Below are positions 47,440 to 56,865 of a stretch of 64,000 nt of DNA, piece by piece. The stretch lies in contig NZ_QRJZ01000007.1 of assembly GCF_003470665.1 (NCBI RefSeq), positions 1-64,000 on the forward strand. The letters run 5' to 3'. The notes beneath the pieces were generated by a model. It did not search any database. It was not told the origin of the DNA and was given only the letters and a program-made list of their open reading frames with translations. Numbering within the stretch: the first letter of the stretch is position 1; each line of letters opens with the position of its first letter. This DNA is from Collinsella sp. AM17-1. Lineage in GTDB: Bacteria; Actinomycetota; Coriobacteriia; Coriobacteriales; Coriobacteriaceae. Made by a program: the position numbers and the translations under genes.

Positions 47440-48201
47440 ATGAGCGTATTCGAAATTGTGTTTAGTCCGACGGGTGGAACGCGGAAGGTGTCTGGCCTTG
47501 TGGCCGGGGCGCTGGACAATAATACCGTTACCGTCGATCTGACCGATAGCGGGCTAGATCTCAGCGCTGTCTCGATGACTGAGGACGACGTGGCTGTTAT
47601 CTCCGTGCCAGCGTATGCCGGCAGAGTCCCTGCCATGGCGGTCGACCGACTGAACATGGTTCACGGCAACGGAGCGCGGGCCGTTCTGGTGTGCGTCTAC
47701 GGAAACCGCGCGTTTGAGGACACGCTCGTAGAGCTGGAGGACGTTGCGAAGCATGCGGGATTCCGGGTAATCGCGGCAGTTGCAGCCATTGCAGAACATT
47801 CCATTGCGCGACAGTTTGCTGCCGGTCGTCCGGATGCGCAGGATGCGGCGCAGCTCGCAGAGTTTGCGCAACAAATTCAGCAAAAGCTGTTGGCTGAGGA
47901 TGCGTCCGAGCCCTCTATCCCCGGCAATCGTCCTTATAAACAAGCTGGAGGTCGCCGTATGGCACCCGAGGCAACAGAGGAATGCGTCTCCTGTGGTGCA
48001 TGCGCCGCGGCGTGACCCGTTTGTGCTATCGACAAGGGCGACCCCAAGCGAGCAGCTGACGAGGCGTGCATCTCCTGCATGCGCTGCATCGCCGTATGCC
48101 CGCGAGGCGCTCGCGAGCTTGATCCCAACGAGCTATCCGCTGTTTCCCAGATGCTGAGCAAGGTTTGCGTCGTGCGGAAGAAATGCGAGCTCTTCATCTA
48201 A
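47440..48201 (+). pseudogene. EFR1-type flavodoxin-ferredoxin protein with in-frame UGA
   Basis: The frame encodes a flavodoxin-like domain (FSPTGGTRKVSG is the FMN loop) followed by two [4Fe-4S] motifs. The first reads CVSCGACAAA, then TGA (48013-48015), then PVCAI; the UGA sits exactly where the fourth ligand Cys belongs. The frame stays open beyond it, with a second intact motif CISCMRCIAVCPRGA, to TAA at 48199-48201 (253 codons besides the stop). GGGAGAGGG precedes the ATG. A one-base change from TGC or TGT would explain it. It is either a fresh nonsense mutation, a sequencing error, or a recoded codon. Confidence 0.75.
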
Positions 48202-48221
48202 CGCATGCGAAATTGCTGCAA

Positions 48222-48269
48222 GGAGTGTCCCTGGGTGCCGGCGGGAAAGGAACGTCCCTAAGTGCCGCC
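48222..48269. repeat. Direct pair of GTCCC/GTGCCG half-elements
   Basis: GTCCCTGGGTGCCGGC and GTCCCTAAGTGCCGCC lie in tandem, the second inside GGAACGTCCCTAAGTGCCG, which recurs at 59772-59790. It is a member of the GTCCC repeat group in direct rather than inverted orientation. Confidence 0.65.
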
Positions 48270-48369
48270 TAAATACCGTTTATCGAAGAAAAAATACCGT
48301 TCGCCGGTCATAATGATTGTTCCGGCTTTGGGCTTGTCTACAATAATTCGCGTAAAAAAAAATGCGGAA

Positions 48370-48401
48370 GGTTACCGAGTCCCTCGGACGTGGGCCTAAC
48401 C
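48370..48401 (+). promoter_or_regulatory. Possible antiterminator (RAT-like) hairpin upstream of the PTS genes
   Basis: GGTTA (48370-48374) pairs with TAACC (48397-48401), and CCGAG with CTCGG inside, leaving an asymmetric loop. Size and place, 80 nt before the EIIA gene and near a BglG/LicT gene, fit a ribonucleic antiterminator target. No overlapping terminator was clearly found, so the call is weak. Confidence 0.35.
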
Positions 48402-48481
48402 AAAGTCTTTGAACGGGTGCGTCTCTATGGATGCATTCGCTTGATTTTGGTTGGGCTATATTTATGAAGGGACATGCCACC

Positions 48482-48994
48482 ATGGGTTTCTTTTCTCGCC
48501 TGATGGGCGGTTCGGATGAGCAGAAGACTGCAGCTTCCGAGTTCGAAATCCTCGCTCCCGTTTCCGGCGAGCTTGTTCATCTAGAAAATACCAATGACCC
48601 CGCTTTTAGCAGCCGTGCCGTGGGCGATGGCGTTGCCGTGGTTCCCCAAGAGGGAACGGTGTGCGCTCCTGTTTCCGGCACCGTCGCGGCGCTGTTTCCG
48701 ACTGAGCACGCGCTGGGCATCATGTCCGACGACAGCTCTGCTCAGGTGATGCTGCATATCGGAATCGACACTGTTAAACTTGAGGGCAAGGGCTTCCATG
48801 CGCTTGTTGCTCAGGGTGACCATGTCGACGCGGGCCAGCCCCTCGTCGAGGTCGATTTCGAGGCGGTTCGCGCCGCTGGCTTCGACCCCACGGTCTTCGT
48901 TATCGTGTGCGAGCGTTCGGAGAACTCGACTCTTCGTGAGCATGCTTCCGGCCCTGTTGCTGTTAAAGAGCCTGTCGTCTGGCTTTCCGAGTAA
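48482..48994 (+). CDS. PTS sugar transporter EIIA (glucose type)
   Basis: A 170-residue EIIA of the Glc family, a phosphocarrier. The phosphorylated His is in QVMLHIGIDTVKLEGKGF. FEILAPVSGELVHLENTNDP is the usual N-terminal strand. It should pass phosphate from HPr to the EIICB at 49967. The ATG at 48482 gives the family N-terminus; ATG 48464 is an alternative. It is the first gene of the alpha-glucoside module. Confidence 0.92.
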   Translation: MGFFSRLMGGSDEQKTAASEFEILAPVSGELVHLENTNDPAFSSRAVGDGVAVVPQEGTVCAPVSGTVAALFPTEHALGIMSDDSSAQVMLHIGIDTVKLEGKGFHALVAQGDHVDAGQPLVEVDFEAVRAAGFDPTVFVIVCERSENSTLREHASGPVAVKEPVVWLSE

Positions 48995-49012
48995 ATTCTT
49001 GTGGTGGGTACC

Positions 49013-49867
49013 GTGGTTATCAAGCGAGTTTTCAACAATAACGTCGCAATGGTCACTTCGGACGATGGCTCCGAGCTCATCGTCATCGGCCGAGGCCTCT
49101 GCTTTGGCCGCCATGCCGGCGACGCTATCGACGAGGCGTCGGTCGAAAAGACCTATGCGCTGCAGGAGGGAACTTCTCAGGATTCGCGTACGATTGACCG
49201 CTTGGCACATCTTTTGGAGTCCATCCCCACCGTCAACCTCGTGATTTCCGAGGACATCGTTCAGATGCTCCGTCGAGAGCTCAATGTTGATATCAACGAC
49301 AAGATTCTCATTGCTCTCGCAGACCATATCAGCCTTGCTTTGGAGCGCGAGCGCAAAGGCGTTCCCTGCGAGAACCCGCTGCTGCTCGAGATCCAGCAGT
49401 TCTATCGCAAGGAGTACGCGCTTGCGGGCCGTGCGCTGCAGATTATCAAGGAGTATATGGGCATCCAGATGAGCGAAGAAGAGCAGGGTTTTATTACGCT
49501 GCATATCGTCAACGCCACCATGCCGCAGCGCTCTGACCGTCTGATTGTTTCGGTCCAGCTTGTTCGCGACGTGCTCGCGATTGTTTCCGAGCACTATGCC
49601 ACGACCCTTGACGTCACCTCGTTGCCGTACGAGCGTTTCGTTCGCCATCTGCAGTTTTTTGCGCAGCGAGCGCTCGATCCCGCGGCGGGGCAGGTCAATG
49701 GCGACGCGCTGTTCCGTATCGATGAAACGGCGTATCCGAGGGCGTTCTCGTGCGCGGAGTCAATTGCCGACCACTTGGCGTCTACCTATAACGTTGTCGT
49801 TACCGATGCCGAGAAGAGTTATCTCGCATATCACATTGTTAACCTGCTTGGAGAACCTGGTCTCTAG
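49013..49867 (+). CDS. BglG/LicT-family transcription antiterminator
   Basis: A 284-residue RNA-binding regulator. The N-terminal CAT domain (VIKRVFNNNVAMV) binds a hairpin in the leader RNA, and two PRD domains follow with the conserved His residues in DHISLALER, LHIVNA and YLAYHIVNLL. PTS phosphorylation of the PRDs would switch it on when the sugar is present. GTG at 49013 matches the family start. It follows EIIA by 18 nt, so it is co-transcribed. Confidence 0.9.
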   Translation: MVIKRVFNNNVAMVTSDDGSELIVIGRGLCFGRHAGDAIDEASVEKTYALQEGTSQDSRTIDRLAHLLESIPTVNLVISEDIVQMLRRELNVDINDKILIALADHISLALERERKGVPCENPLLLEIQQFYRKEYALAGRALQIIKEYMGIQMSEEEQGFITLHIVNATMPQRSDRLIVSVQLVRDVLAIVSEHYATTLDVTSLPYERFVRHLQFFAQRALDPAAGQVNGDALFRIDETAYPRAFSCAESIADHLASTYNVVVTDAEKSYLAYHIVNLLGEPGL

Positions 49868-49966
49868 GCATAACGTGCCCACACATCGATTGATATAAGG
49901 CAAGGCTCACGGTCTTGTCTAGGGCACACCTATCTCAATTTGCGGAAAAGGAAGGGGAGTACCGCT

Positions 49967-51583
49967 ATGACCGCAAAAAAGAAGTTCAATTTCAAAGCGC
50001 CGTTGGAGGTGTTCGCGAAGTCGATCGTTCAGCCGATGATGTATCTCTCGGTTGCCGGCATCCTGCTCATCGTGGGCATTATTCTGACCAACAAGACCAT
50101 CTGCGCCGTGATTCCTGTGCTGGGCTCCGGTCCGTTCCAGCTTGTGGGCGCCGTTGTCTATCAGTCGCTGATGTTTATCATCAACAACCTCTCGATTCTG
50201 TTCTGCGTGGGCATCGCCGGCGCCATGGCAAAGAAGAACAAGGGCCACGCTTCGCTGATCGCCCTGATGTCGTTCTTCCTGTTCCTGCAGGCTAACAACA
50301 TCGTGCTCAACGCCACCGGCTCTCTTGCCGAGGCGAACGGTATGCTCGGTCTTACCGGAACCGGCCAGGCCACCGTTATGGGCATCCAGGTGCTCGATAC
50401 CGGCGTGTTCGGCGGCATCATTCTTGGTTGCATCACCGGTGCCGTGTTCAACAAGTACTCGAACAAGCAGTTCCCCATTGCCCTTTCGATGTTCTCGGGC
50501 GTTCGCTTCCCGTTCCTGATCATGATCATCATCTCCTGGATCATGGGCGCCGGCTTCTGCATCGTTTGGCCTCCGGTTCAGGGTGCCATCTCCTCCGTTG
50601 CCGGCATCATTAAGGAGTCGGGCAACATCGGTCTGTTTATCTACGGCATGCTCAACAAGCTGCTCGTTCCCACCGGTCTGCATCACCTCATCTACACCCC
50701 GTTCCAGTTCTCCGATGTGGGTGGCACCCTGACGCTGGGCGATCAGGTTATCGCCGGCGCCTATCCCATCCGTGTTGCCGAGATGGCAATGACGGGCCAG
50801 CCCTTCTCCGATAGCACCTACTTCAACAGCTACACCTTCAACAACCTGTGGCCCTACATCGGCATCGGTCTCGCCTTTATCTTCACCGCCTATAAGCAGA
50901 ACAAGGACAAGACCAAGGCCGTCATCATCCCGCTGATCATCACCGCCGTGCTTTCCTGCGTGACCGAGCCCATGGACTTCCTCTTTGTCTTTGCCGCTCC
51001 CGTGCTCTTTGTCGTCCACTCGGTTCTTTCCGGCATCTTCCTGGTCCTGCTCAAGGTCCTCTCCGTGCCCGCTTCGACTGCAGGCGGCATCATCAACATC
51101 GTGGTCTCCAACCTGGTCCTCGGTGTCGATAAGACCAACTGGCCGGTTATGCTGGTGCTTGGAGTCGTCAACGCTGCGCTGTACTTCTTCCTCTTCACCT
51201 TCCTTATTAAGAAGCTCAACCTCCACACGCCTGGTCGCGAGGAAGAGTCCGAGCTTGCTGAGTCCGTTGCCGAGGGCGAGGCCGCCGCGTCTGTCGCGGT
51301 GAAGCAGGGTGCTGTTGCCGCGACTCCCGCAGAGGGCGTCGATGCGGGCATTGCCGACCTGGTCGCAGGTCTTGGCGGCAAGGACAACATCGAGGAGCTC
51401 GAGAACTGCTTTACGCGTCTCCGCGTGAACGTTAAGAACCCGGACCTCATCGATGAGAACCTTATCAACCACGTGCCCAACAGCGGCATCAACCGCAACG
51501 GCAACAATATCCAGATCATCTTTGGCATGAAGGTCGCCGAGATGCGCGACAAGGTCGAAAACGCAATTGAGAAGGAGCAGTAA
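49967..51583 (+). CDS. PTS transporter EIICB, alpha-glucoside type
   Basis: A 538-residue membrane transporter. EIIC (about residues 1-410) has many membrane segments and the motif PTGLHHLIYTPF. The C-terminal EIIB domain has ELENCFTRLRVNV with the phosphorylated Cys. It takes up and phosphorylates an alpha-glucoside such as maltose; the following GH4 gene supports this. GAAGGGGAG lies before the ATG. The stop is three bases from the start of the next gene. Confidence 0.92.
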   Translation: MTAKKKFNFKAPLEVFAKSIVQPMMYLSVAGILLIVGIILTNKTICAVIPVLGSGPFQLVGAVVYQSLMFIINNLSILFCVGIAGAMAKKNKGHASLIALMSFFLFLQANNIVLNATGSLAEANGMLGLTGTGQATVMGIQVLDTGVFGGIILGCITGAVFNKYSNKQFPIALSMFSGVRFPFLIMIIISWIMGAGFCIVWPPVQGAISSVAGIIKESGNIGLFIYGMLNKLLVPTGLHHLIYTPFQFSDVGGTLTLGDQVIAGAYPIRVAEMAMTGQPFSDSTYFNSYTFNNLWPYIGIGLAFIFTAYKQNKDKTKAVIIPLIITAVLSCVTEPMDFLFVFAAPVLFVVHSVLSGIFLVLLKVLSVPASTAGGIINIVVSNLVLGVDKTNWPVMLVLGVVNAALYFFLFTFLIKKLNLHTPGREEESELAESVAEGEAAASVAVKQGAVAATPAEGVDAGIADLVAGLGGKDNIEELENCFTRLRVNVKNPDLIDENLINHVPNSGINRNGNNIQIIFGMKVAEMRDKVENAIEKEQ

Positions 51584-51586
51584 ACA

Positions 51587-52969
51587 ATGATCATTACTCT
51601 GTGTGGTGGCGGATCCACCTTTACCCCCGGCATCGTCAAGTCCATCGCTCTTCGCAAGGACGAGCTCGACGTTGACGAGATTCGTCTGTACGACATCAAC
51701 GAGGAGCGCCAGCGCAAGATCGGCGTGCTCGTGGACTGGATTTTGCACGAGGACCTTGGCCTGGACATCAAGCTCACGGTGACCACCGACAAGGAGACTG
51801 CCTTTACGGACGCGAGCTTCGTGTTTGCCCAGATGCGCGTGGGCGGCTATGCCATGCGCGAGCAGGACGAGAAGATTCCGCTGCGTCACGGCTGCGTGGG
51901 CCAGGAGACCTGCGGTTGCGGCGGCCTTGCCTACGGCATGCGCACCATCTTCCCCATGGTCGAGCTGATTGACGACGTTGAGAAGTATGCCAAGAAGGAC
52001 TACTGGATTCTTAACTACTCCAACCCTGCCGCCATCGTCTCCGAGGGCTGCCGCGTCCTGCGTCCCAACGCTCGCATCATCAACATCTGCGACATGCCGA
52101 TCGCGATTATCGACGTGGTTTGCGCCGCGCTCGATATCGACAAGAAGGATGTCGAGTACGATTACTTTGGTCTCAACCACTTTGGTTGGTTCACCTCGAT
52201 CCGCCACAAGGGCGAGGAGGTGCTCCCGCAGCTGCGCGAGTACATCAAGGAGCATGAGATTCTGCTGCCCGATTCCTACCTCAAGGGCATGAGCTCGCTG
52301 ATGTCCAAGAAGCCCGAGGAGGCCACCGACGAGCACCCCGAGCAGAACCGCCACACCAAGGGCAGCTGGTACTACGTCTGGAAGGGCGAGTACGAGATCA
52401 TGGAGTGCTTCCCGGAGTACCTGCCCAACACGTATCTGAACTACTACCTGCAGCAGAAGGAGTTCGTCGAGCATTCCAACCCCGAGCGCACCCGTGCTAA
52501 CGAGGTTGAGGAAACGCGCGAGAAGAACCTCTTCGACGGCATCGACCATTACGAGAAGACGGGCGAGATCGACGAGAGCACGTTCTATGCGGGCAGCCAC
52601 GGCGACTGGATTGCCGACCTGGCCATCGCTCTGAAGAACGATACCAAGCAGCGCTTCCTGGTCATTTGCGAGAACAAGGGCGCTATCCCTAACATGCCTT
52701 ACGACGCCATGGTCGAGCTGCCTGCCTACATTGGCAAGAACGGCCCCGAGGTCATCAGCCGCGACAACATTCCTCTGTTCCAGCAGGGCCTCATGATGCA
52801 GCAGCTGAACTCCGAGAAGCTCGTGGTCGAGGCTACGATCGAGGGTTCGTACGAGAAGGCACTCAAGGCCTTTACGCTCAACAAGACCGTGCCTTCGATG
52901 AAGGTCGCCAAGGAGGTTCTCGACGACATGATCGAGGCCAACAAGGGTTACTGGCCCGAGCTTAAGTAA
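51587..52969 (+). CDS. 6-Phospho-alpha-glucosidase (GH4)
   Basis: A 460-residue enzyme of glycoside hydrolase family 4, which uses NAD and Mn(II) to cut 6-phospho-alpha-glucosides. The N-terminal NAD loop is LCGGGSTFTPGI; the metal ligands are Cys of ICDMP and His of LNHFGW. It acts on the product of the EIICB upstream. GAGAAGGAG precedes the ATG at 51587. A strong hairpin ends the unit. Confidence 0.94.
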   Translation: MIITLCGGGSTFTPGIVKSIALRKDELDVDEIRLYDINEERQRKIGVLVDWILHEDLGLDIKLTVTTDKETAFTDASFVFAQMRVGGYAMREQDEKIPLRHGCVGQETCGCGGLAYGMRTIFPMVELIDDVEKYAKKDYWILNYSNPAAIVSEGCRVLRPNARIINICDMPIAIIDVVCAALDIDKKDVEYDYFGLNHFGWFTSIRHKGEEVLPQLREYIKEHEILLPDSYLKGMSSLMSKKPEEATDEHPEQNRHTKGSWYYVWKGEYEIMECFPEYLPNTYLNYYLQQKEFVEHSNPERTRANEVEETREKNLFDGIDHYEKTGEIDESTFYAGSHGDWIADLAIALKNDTKQRFLVICENKGAIPNMPYDAMVELPAYIGKNGPEVISRDNIPLFQQGLMMQQLNSEKLVVEATIEGSYEKALKAFTLNKTVPSMKVAKEVLDDMIEANKGYWPELK

Positions 52970-53003
52970 AAGCAACAGGGTCGCTGGCCGCATACCTAGA
53001 GTA

Positions 53004-53042
53004 ATGCCCCGTCCACGTGATTGCGTGGACGGGGCATTGTCA
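53004..53042 (+). terminator. Terminator of the alpha-glucoside operon
   Basis: ATGCCCCGTCCACG pairs with CGTGGACGGGGCAT around TGATTG, a 14-bp perfect stem. The T-run that follows is weak (TGTCATTT). Confidence 0.75.
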
Positions 53043-53140
53043 TTTGGTAACGCGTTTTATCAAATATGGCATTTATCTGCGGTAATGTTCTATTTCACCG
53101 CTGAGGGTGACATTTCATGCCGCCTGCCGAACTGCGTTGA

Positions 53141-53161
53141 GACCTAACAACTTTTTAGGTC
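53141..53161. promoter_or_regulatory. GACCTAA-N7-TTAGGTC dyad upstream of the hydrogenase operon
   Basis: GACCTAA (53141-53147) and TTAGGTC (53155-53161) form a perfect 7-bp dyad about 65 nt before the first gene of the operon. It is a candidate operator for a redox or metal regulator that is not encoded in this window. Confidence 0.5.
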
Positions 53162-53225
53162 AGTGTTGTGCGTGTAGCAATTTCGCCCGGCCTCGCCTCC
53201 GGGCTGCCATGTGAGAGGGGATCTT

Positions 53226-55058
53226 ATGGCTCGACTGCATGTAATGGAACGCAGCCACGCTCAGGCCGTCATGGACGACCTGCACGATGCGCTCGGACGT
53301 CGTCTGGCGGTGAGCTCGCTCGCCCCGTGTCCCGTGGAGTTTACGGCAGCGCTCGTCAACCTGTGCTCCACCCAGAGCTGCGGCAAGTGCACGCCCTGTC
53401 GCGTGGGCCTGAGCGCGCTGAGCGACCTGCTTGCCGATGTGCTCGAGGGCCGCGCCGACGAGTCCACGCTCAACCTGATTGAGCGCACGGCCCGCACTAT
53501 CTACCTTTCGAGTGACTGCGCCATCGGTTACGAGGCCGGCGCCATGGCACTCACGGCTATTCGTGGCTTCCGTGATGACTTTGAGCACCACATCCGTGAG
53601 CATTCCTGCGGCTTTGATCGCGAGGCCCGCGTTCCGTGTGTCTCGGGCTGCCCGGCACACGTCGACATTCCCGGTTACATTTCGCTCGTCGAGGCCGGCC
53701 GCTATGCTGATGCCGTCAAGGTCATCCGCAAGAACAACCCGCTGCCGCTCGTCTGCGGTCTGGTGTGCGAGCATCCCTGCGAGATGCACTGTCGCCGTGG
53801 CATGGTCGACGACCCCATGAACATCCTCGCCCTCAAGCGTTTTGCCGTTGAGCACAGTGACCTCAACGATCACAAGCCGCATGTAGTGGACAACACCGGT
53901 AAGCGCGTTGCTGTGATCGGCGGCGGCCCGGCCGGCCTTTCCTGCGCCTACTACCTGGCCGTGATGGGCCATAAGGTGACCATCTTTGAGCAGCGCCACC
54001 ACCTGGGCGGCATGCTGCGCTACGGCATCCCCAGCTATCGTCTGCCGCGCGAGCGCTTGCAGGCCGAGATCGACTGGATCTTGAGCGCCGGCATCGATGC
54101 GGAACTCGACCACTCCGTGAACGGCGAGGAGCTTGTCCGCCTGCGCGACGAGTTCGATGCCGTCTACCTGGCCATTGGCGCCCACAGCGATAAGAAGCTC
54201 GGCCTTCCGGGCGAGGAAGCGCTCGGCGTGGAGTCGGCCGTCAAGATGCTGCGCGCCATCGGCGACGACGAGCTGCCCGACCTGAGCGGCCAGCGCGTGT
54301 GCGTCATCGGCGGCGGCAACGTGGCCATGGACGTGGCGCGCTCCGCCGTGCGCTGCGGTGCCGAAAAGGTGAGCATCGTCTACCGCCGTCGCATCTGCGA
54401 CATGACGGCCCAGGACGCCGAGATCGCCGGCGCCCAGGCCGAGGGCTGCGAGGTACTGGAGTTGACCGCCCCGCTCGCTATCGAGACGGGCGAGGAAGGT
54501 CGCGTGAGTGGCCTGCGCGTGCAGCCGCAGATCATCGGCGAGCCCCGTCGTGGGCGTCCGGCCCCGCGTGCCGCCGCCACGCCCGAGCGCGTCATTCCCT
54601 GCGAGCGCGTGTTTGTGGCCATTGGCCAGGACATCGATTCCAAGCCGTTTGAGGACATGGGCATCGCCTGCAAGTGGGGTCGCGTCGTCACCGATTCGGA
54701 TGGCGCCGTGCCTAACTTCGATGGCCTCTTTAGCGGCGGTGACTGCCAGACCGGCCCCGCCACCGTCATCCGTGCCATCAACGCCGGCCGCGTTGCTTCG
54801 GCAAATATCGACCGCTATCTGGGCTTTGACCACAAGATCAAACTCGACGTTGAGCTGCCGACCGTGCAGTTTAAGGGCAAGCACGAGTGCGGCCGCTGCG
54901 AGCTGGGCGAGCGCGAAGCCGGCGAGCGCATCCACGATTGGAATCTGGTCGAGCAAGGTCTTACCGAGGAGGAGGCACGCCAGGAGGCAAGCCGCTGCCT
55001 GCGTTGCGACCACTTTGGCTTTGGCGCGTTCCGCGGAGGGAGGAACCTGGAATGGTAG
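53226..55058 (+). CDS. NuoF-like/GltD-like FAD oxidoreductase linked to hydrogenase
   Basis: A 610-residue fusion. Residues 1-130 match the C-terminal Fe-S part of NuoF/HydB (STQSCGKCTPCRVGLSAL). The rest is GltD-like: cysteines at VPCVSGCPAHVDIPGY and CGLVCEHPCEMHC, FAD site VIGGGPAGLSCAYYLA, NAD(P) site VIGGGNVAMDVARSAVR, and CGRCELGER with CLRCDHFG at the end. It probably moves electrons between NAD(P)H and the hydrogenase encoded next. The ATG at 53226 has GAGAGGGGA upstream. The next gene overlaps its stop codon. Confidence 0.87.
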   Translation: MARLHVMERSHAQAVMDDLHDALGRRLAVSSLAPCPVEFTAALVNLCSTQSCGKCTPCRVGLSALSDLLADVLEGRADESTLNLIERTARTIYLSSDCAIGYEAGAMALTAIRGFRDDFEHHIREHSCGFDREARVPCVSGCPAHVDIPGYISLVEAGRYADAVKVIRKNNPLPLVCGLVCEHPCEMHCRRGMVDDPMNILALKRFAVEHSDLNDHKPHVVDNTGKRVAVIGGGPAGLSCAYYLAVMGHKVTIFEQRHHLGGMLRYGIPSYRLPRERLQAEIDWILSAGIDAELDHSVNGEELVRLRDEFDAVYLAIGAHSDKKLGLPGEEALGVESAVKMLRAIGDDELPDLSGQRVCVIGGGNVAMDVARSAVRCGAEKVSIVYRRRICDMTAQDAEIAGAQAEGCEVLELTAPLAIETGEEGRVSGLRVQPQIIGEPRRGRPAPRAAATPERVIPCERVFVAIGQDIDSKPFEDMGIACKWGRVVTDSDGAVPNFDGLFSGGDCQTGPATVIRAINAGRVASANIDRYLGFDHKIKLDVELPTVQFKGKHECGRCELGEREAGERIHDWNLVEQGLTEEEARQEASRCLRCDHFGFGAFRGGRNLEW

Positions 55059-56863
55059 AGCCCAACAAAACCACTGTCAGCGACAACACCGAAAGCGGAG
55101 CACTCAACATGGTCAAGCTCACGATCGATAATTGTGAGGTCGTGGTGCCCGAGCACACCACGATCCTGGATGCGGCCAAGTCCGTCGGCATCCAGATTCC
55201 CACCCTGTGCTACCTGCGCGATCTGAACGAGATCGGCGGTTGCCGCGTGTGCGTGGTCGAGGTCGAGGGCTGCGACCAGCTGGTTGCCGCCTGCAACAAC
55301 TACGTGCTCGACGGCATGGTGGTCCATACCAACAGCCCCAAGGCCCGCGAGGCCCGTCGCACCAACGTGCAGCTGCTGCTGTCCCAGCACGACTCGCGCT
55401 GTACGAGCTGTGTGCGCAGCGGCAACTGCAACCTGCAGACCATCGCCAACGACCTTGGCATTTTCTATCTGCCGTACGAGCAGCACCTGGCGCGCGAGGG
55501 CTGGGACTTCGATTTCCCCATCATCCGCGATAACGACAAGTGCATCAAATGCATGCGCTGCATCAAGGTATGCGAGAGCGTGCAGGGCTTAGGGATTTGG
55601 GACCTGACCAACCGCGCCACGCATACCGCCGTGGGTACCCGCGGGCGCGCGCCGATCGGCAAGACCGATTGCGTCGCGTGCGGCCAGTGCATTACACATT
55701 GTCCGACGGGCGCACTGCGCGAGCGCGACGATACCGAGACCGTGTTCGATGCTCTCGCCGATCCCGACAAAATCGTGCTGGTGCAGATTGCGCCGGCCGT
55801 GCGTAGCGCCTGGGGCGAGGAGCTCGGCATTCCGCGCGAGGAGGCTACCGTCGAGCGCCTGGCTTGCGCGCTGCGCCGCGTTGGCTTTGAGTACGTGTTC
55901 GACACCGATTTCTCGGCCGACCTCACCATTATGGAGGAGGGCTCCGAGCTGCTCGAGCGCCTGGGTAAGGCCGCCAAGGGCGAGGGCGACAGTCGCGGCT
56001 GGCCCATGTTTACGAGCTGCTGCCCGGGCTGGGTGCGCTTTGTGAAGGCGCGCTATCCGGAGTTTGTCGACAGCCTGTCCACGTCCAAGTCGCCGCAGCA
56101 GATGTTTGGCGCCATCGCCAAGACCTACTACGCCAAGGTGCTGGGCGTGGAGCCCGAGCGCCTGTTTGTGGTGTCCGTGATGCCGTGTACGGCCAAGAAG
56201 GCCGAGTGTGCGCTGCCGAGCATGGTGGGCGAGGACGGTACGCCCGACGTTGACGTTGCGCTGACGGTGCGCGAGATGGTGCGCATGATTCGCGCGAGCC
56301 ACGTGAGCGTTGACACGCTTACCGAGGAGCCGCTCGATACGCCGCTGGGCTTTGGCACGGGCGCGGGTGTGATCTTTGGCGCCACGGGCGGCGTGATGGA
56401 GGCCGCCGTGCGCTCGGCCTACTACCTGGTGACGGGCAAGAACCCCGATGCCGATTTCTTTACCGACGTGCGCGGCCTGGACGGCTGGAAGGAAGCCGTG
56501 GCCGATATCGATGGCACCAAGGTGCGCGTCGCCGTGGCGCACGGGCTGGGCAACGCCGCCCGCCTGCTTGACGCGATTCGCGACGGCCGCGTGAGTTATG
56601 ACTTCGTCGAGGTCATGGCGTGTCCGGGCGGTTGCGTCGGTGGCGGTGGTCAGCCCATCCATGACGGCTGCGAGCTGGCGGAAGAGCGCGGCCAGGTGCT
56701 CTGGGGCCTCGATGCGGCGGCCGACATTCGCTTCTCGCACGAGAACCCCGATGTTCAGGTATGCTATCGCGAGTTCTTGGGTGCGCCGCCCTCGCCGCTG
56801 GCCGAGGAATTGCTGCATACCGATCATCACGCATGGACGATGCCTAACGAGGGGACGTGCTAG
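55052..56863 (+). CDS. [FeFe] hydrogenase, catalytic subunit
   Basis: A 603-residue hydrogenase. From the N-terminus: a [2Fe-2S] domain (GGCRVCVVEVEGC), a His/Cys cluster (CVRSGNCNLQ), two [4Fe-4S] motifs (CIKCMRCIKVCE, CVACGQCITHCPTGA), then the H-cluster motifs TSCCPGWV, PCTAKKAE and ACPGGCVGGGGQP. All active-site Cys are present. ATG 55052 has GGAGGGAGG upstream and overlaps the previous gene by seven bases; ATG 55109 is possible. The activators HydE, HydF and HydG are not in the window. Confidence 0.95.
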   Translation: MVEPNKTTVSDNTESGALNMVKLTIDNCEVVVPEHTTILDAAKSVGIQIPTLCYLRDLNEIGGCRVCVVEVEGCDQLVAACNNYVLDGMVVHTNSPKAREARRTNVQLLLSQHDSRCTSCVRSGNCNLQTIANDLGIFYLPYEQHLAREGWDFDFPIIRDNDKCIKCMRCIKVCESVQGLGIWDLTNRATHTAVGTRGRAPIGKTDCVACGQCITHCPTGALRERDDTETVFDALADPDKIVLVQIAPAVRSAWGEELGIPREEATVERLACALRRVGFEYVFDTDFSADLTIMEEGSELLERLGKAAKGEGDSRGWPMFTSCCPGWVRFVKARYPEFVDSLSTSKSPQQMFGAIAKTYYAKVLGVEPERLFVVSVMPCTAKKAECALPSMVGEDGTPDVDVALTVREMVRMIRASHVSVDTLTEEPLDTPLGFGTGAGVIFGATGGVMEAAVRSAYYLVTGKNPDADFFTDVRGLDGWKEAVADIDGTKVRVAVAHGLGNAARLLDAIRDGRVSYDFVEVMACPGGCVGGGGQPIHDGCELAEERGQVLWGLDAAADIRFSHENPDVQVCYREFLGAPPSPLAEELLHTDHHAWTMPNEGTC

Positions 56864-56865
56864 CG

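Noticed and set aside
48013..48060. Confident selenoprotein call
   Set aside because: The stem after the UGA begins at once and has no clear SECIS loop features; no selenocysteine genes are in the window. Kept only as an open option.
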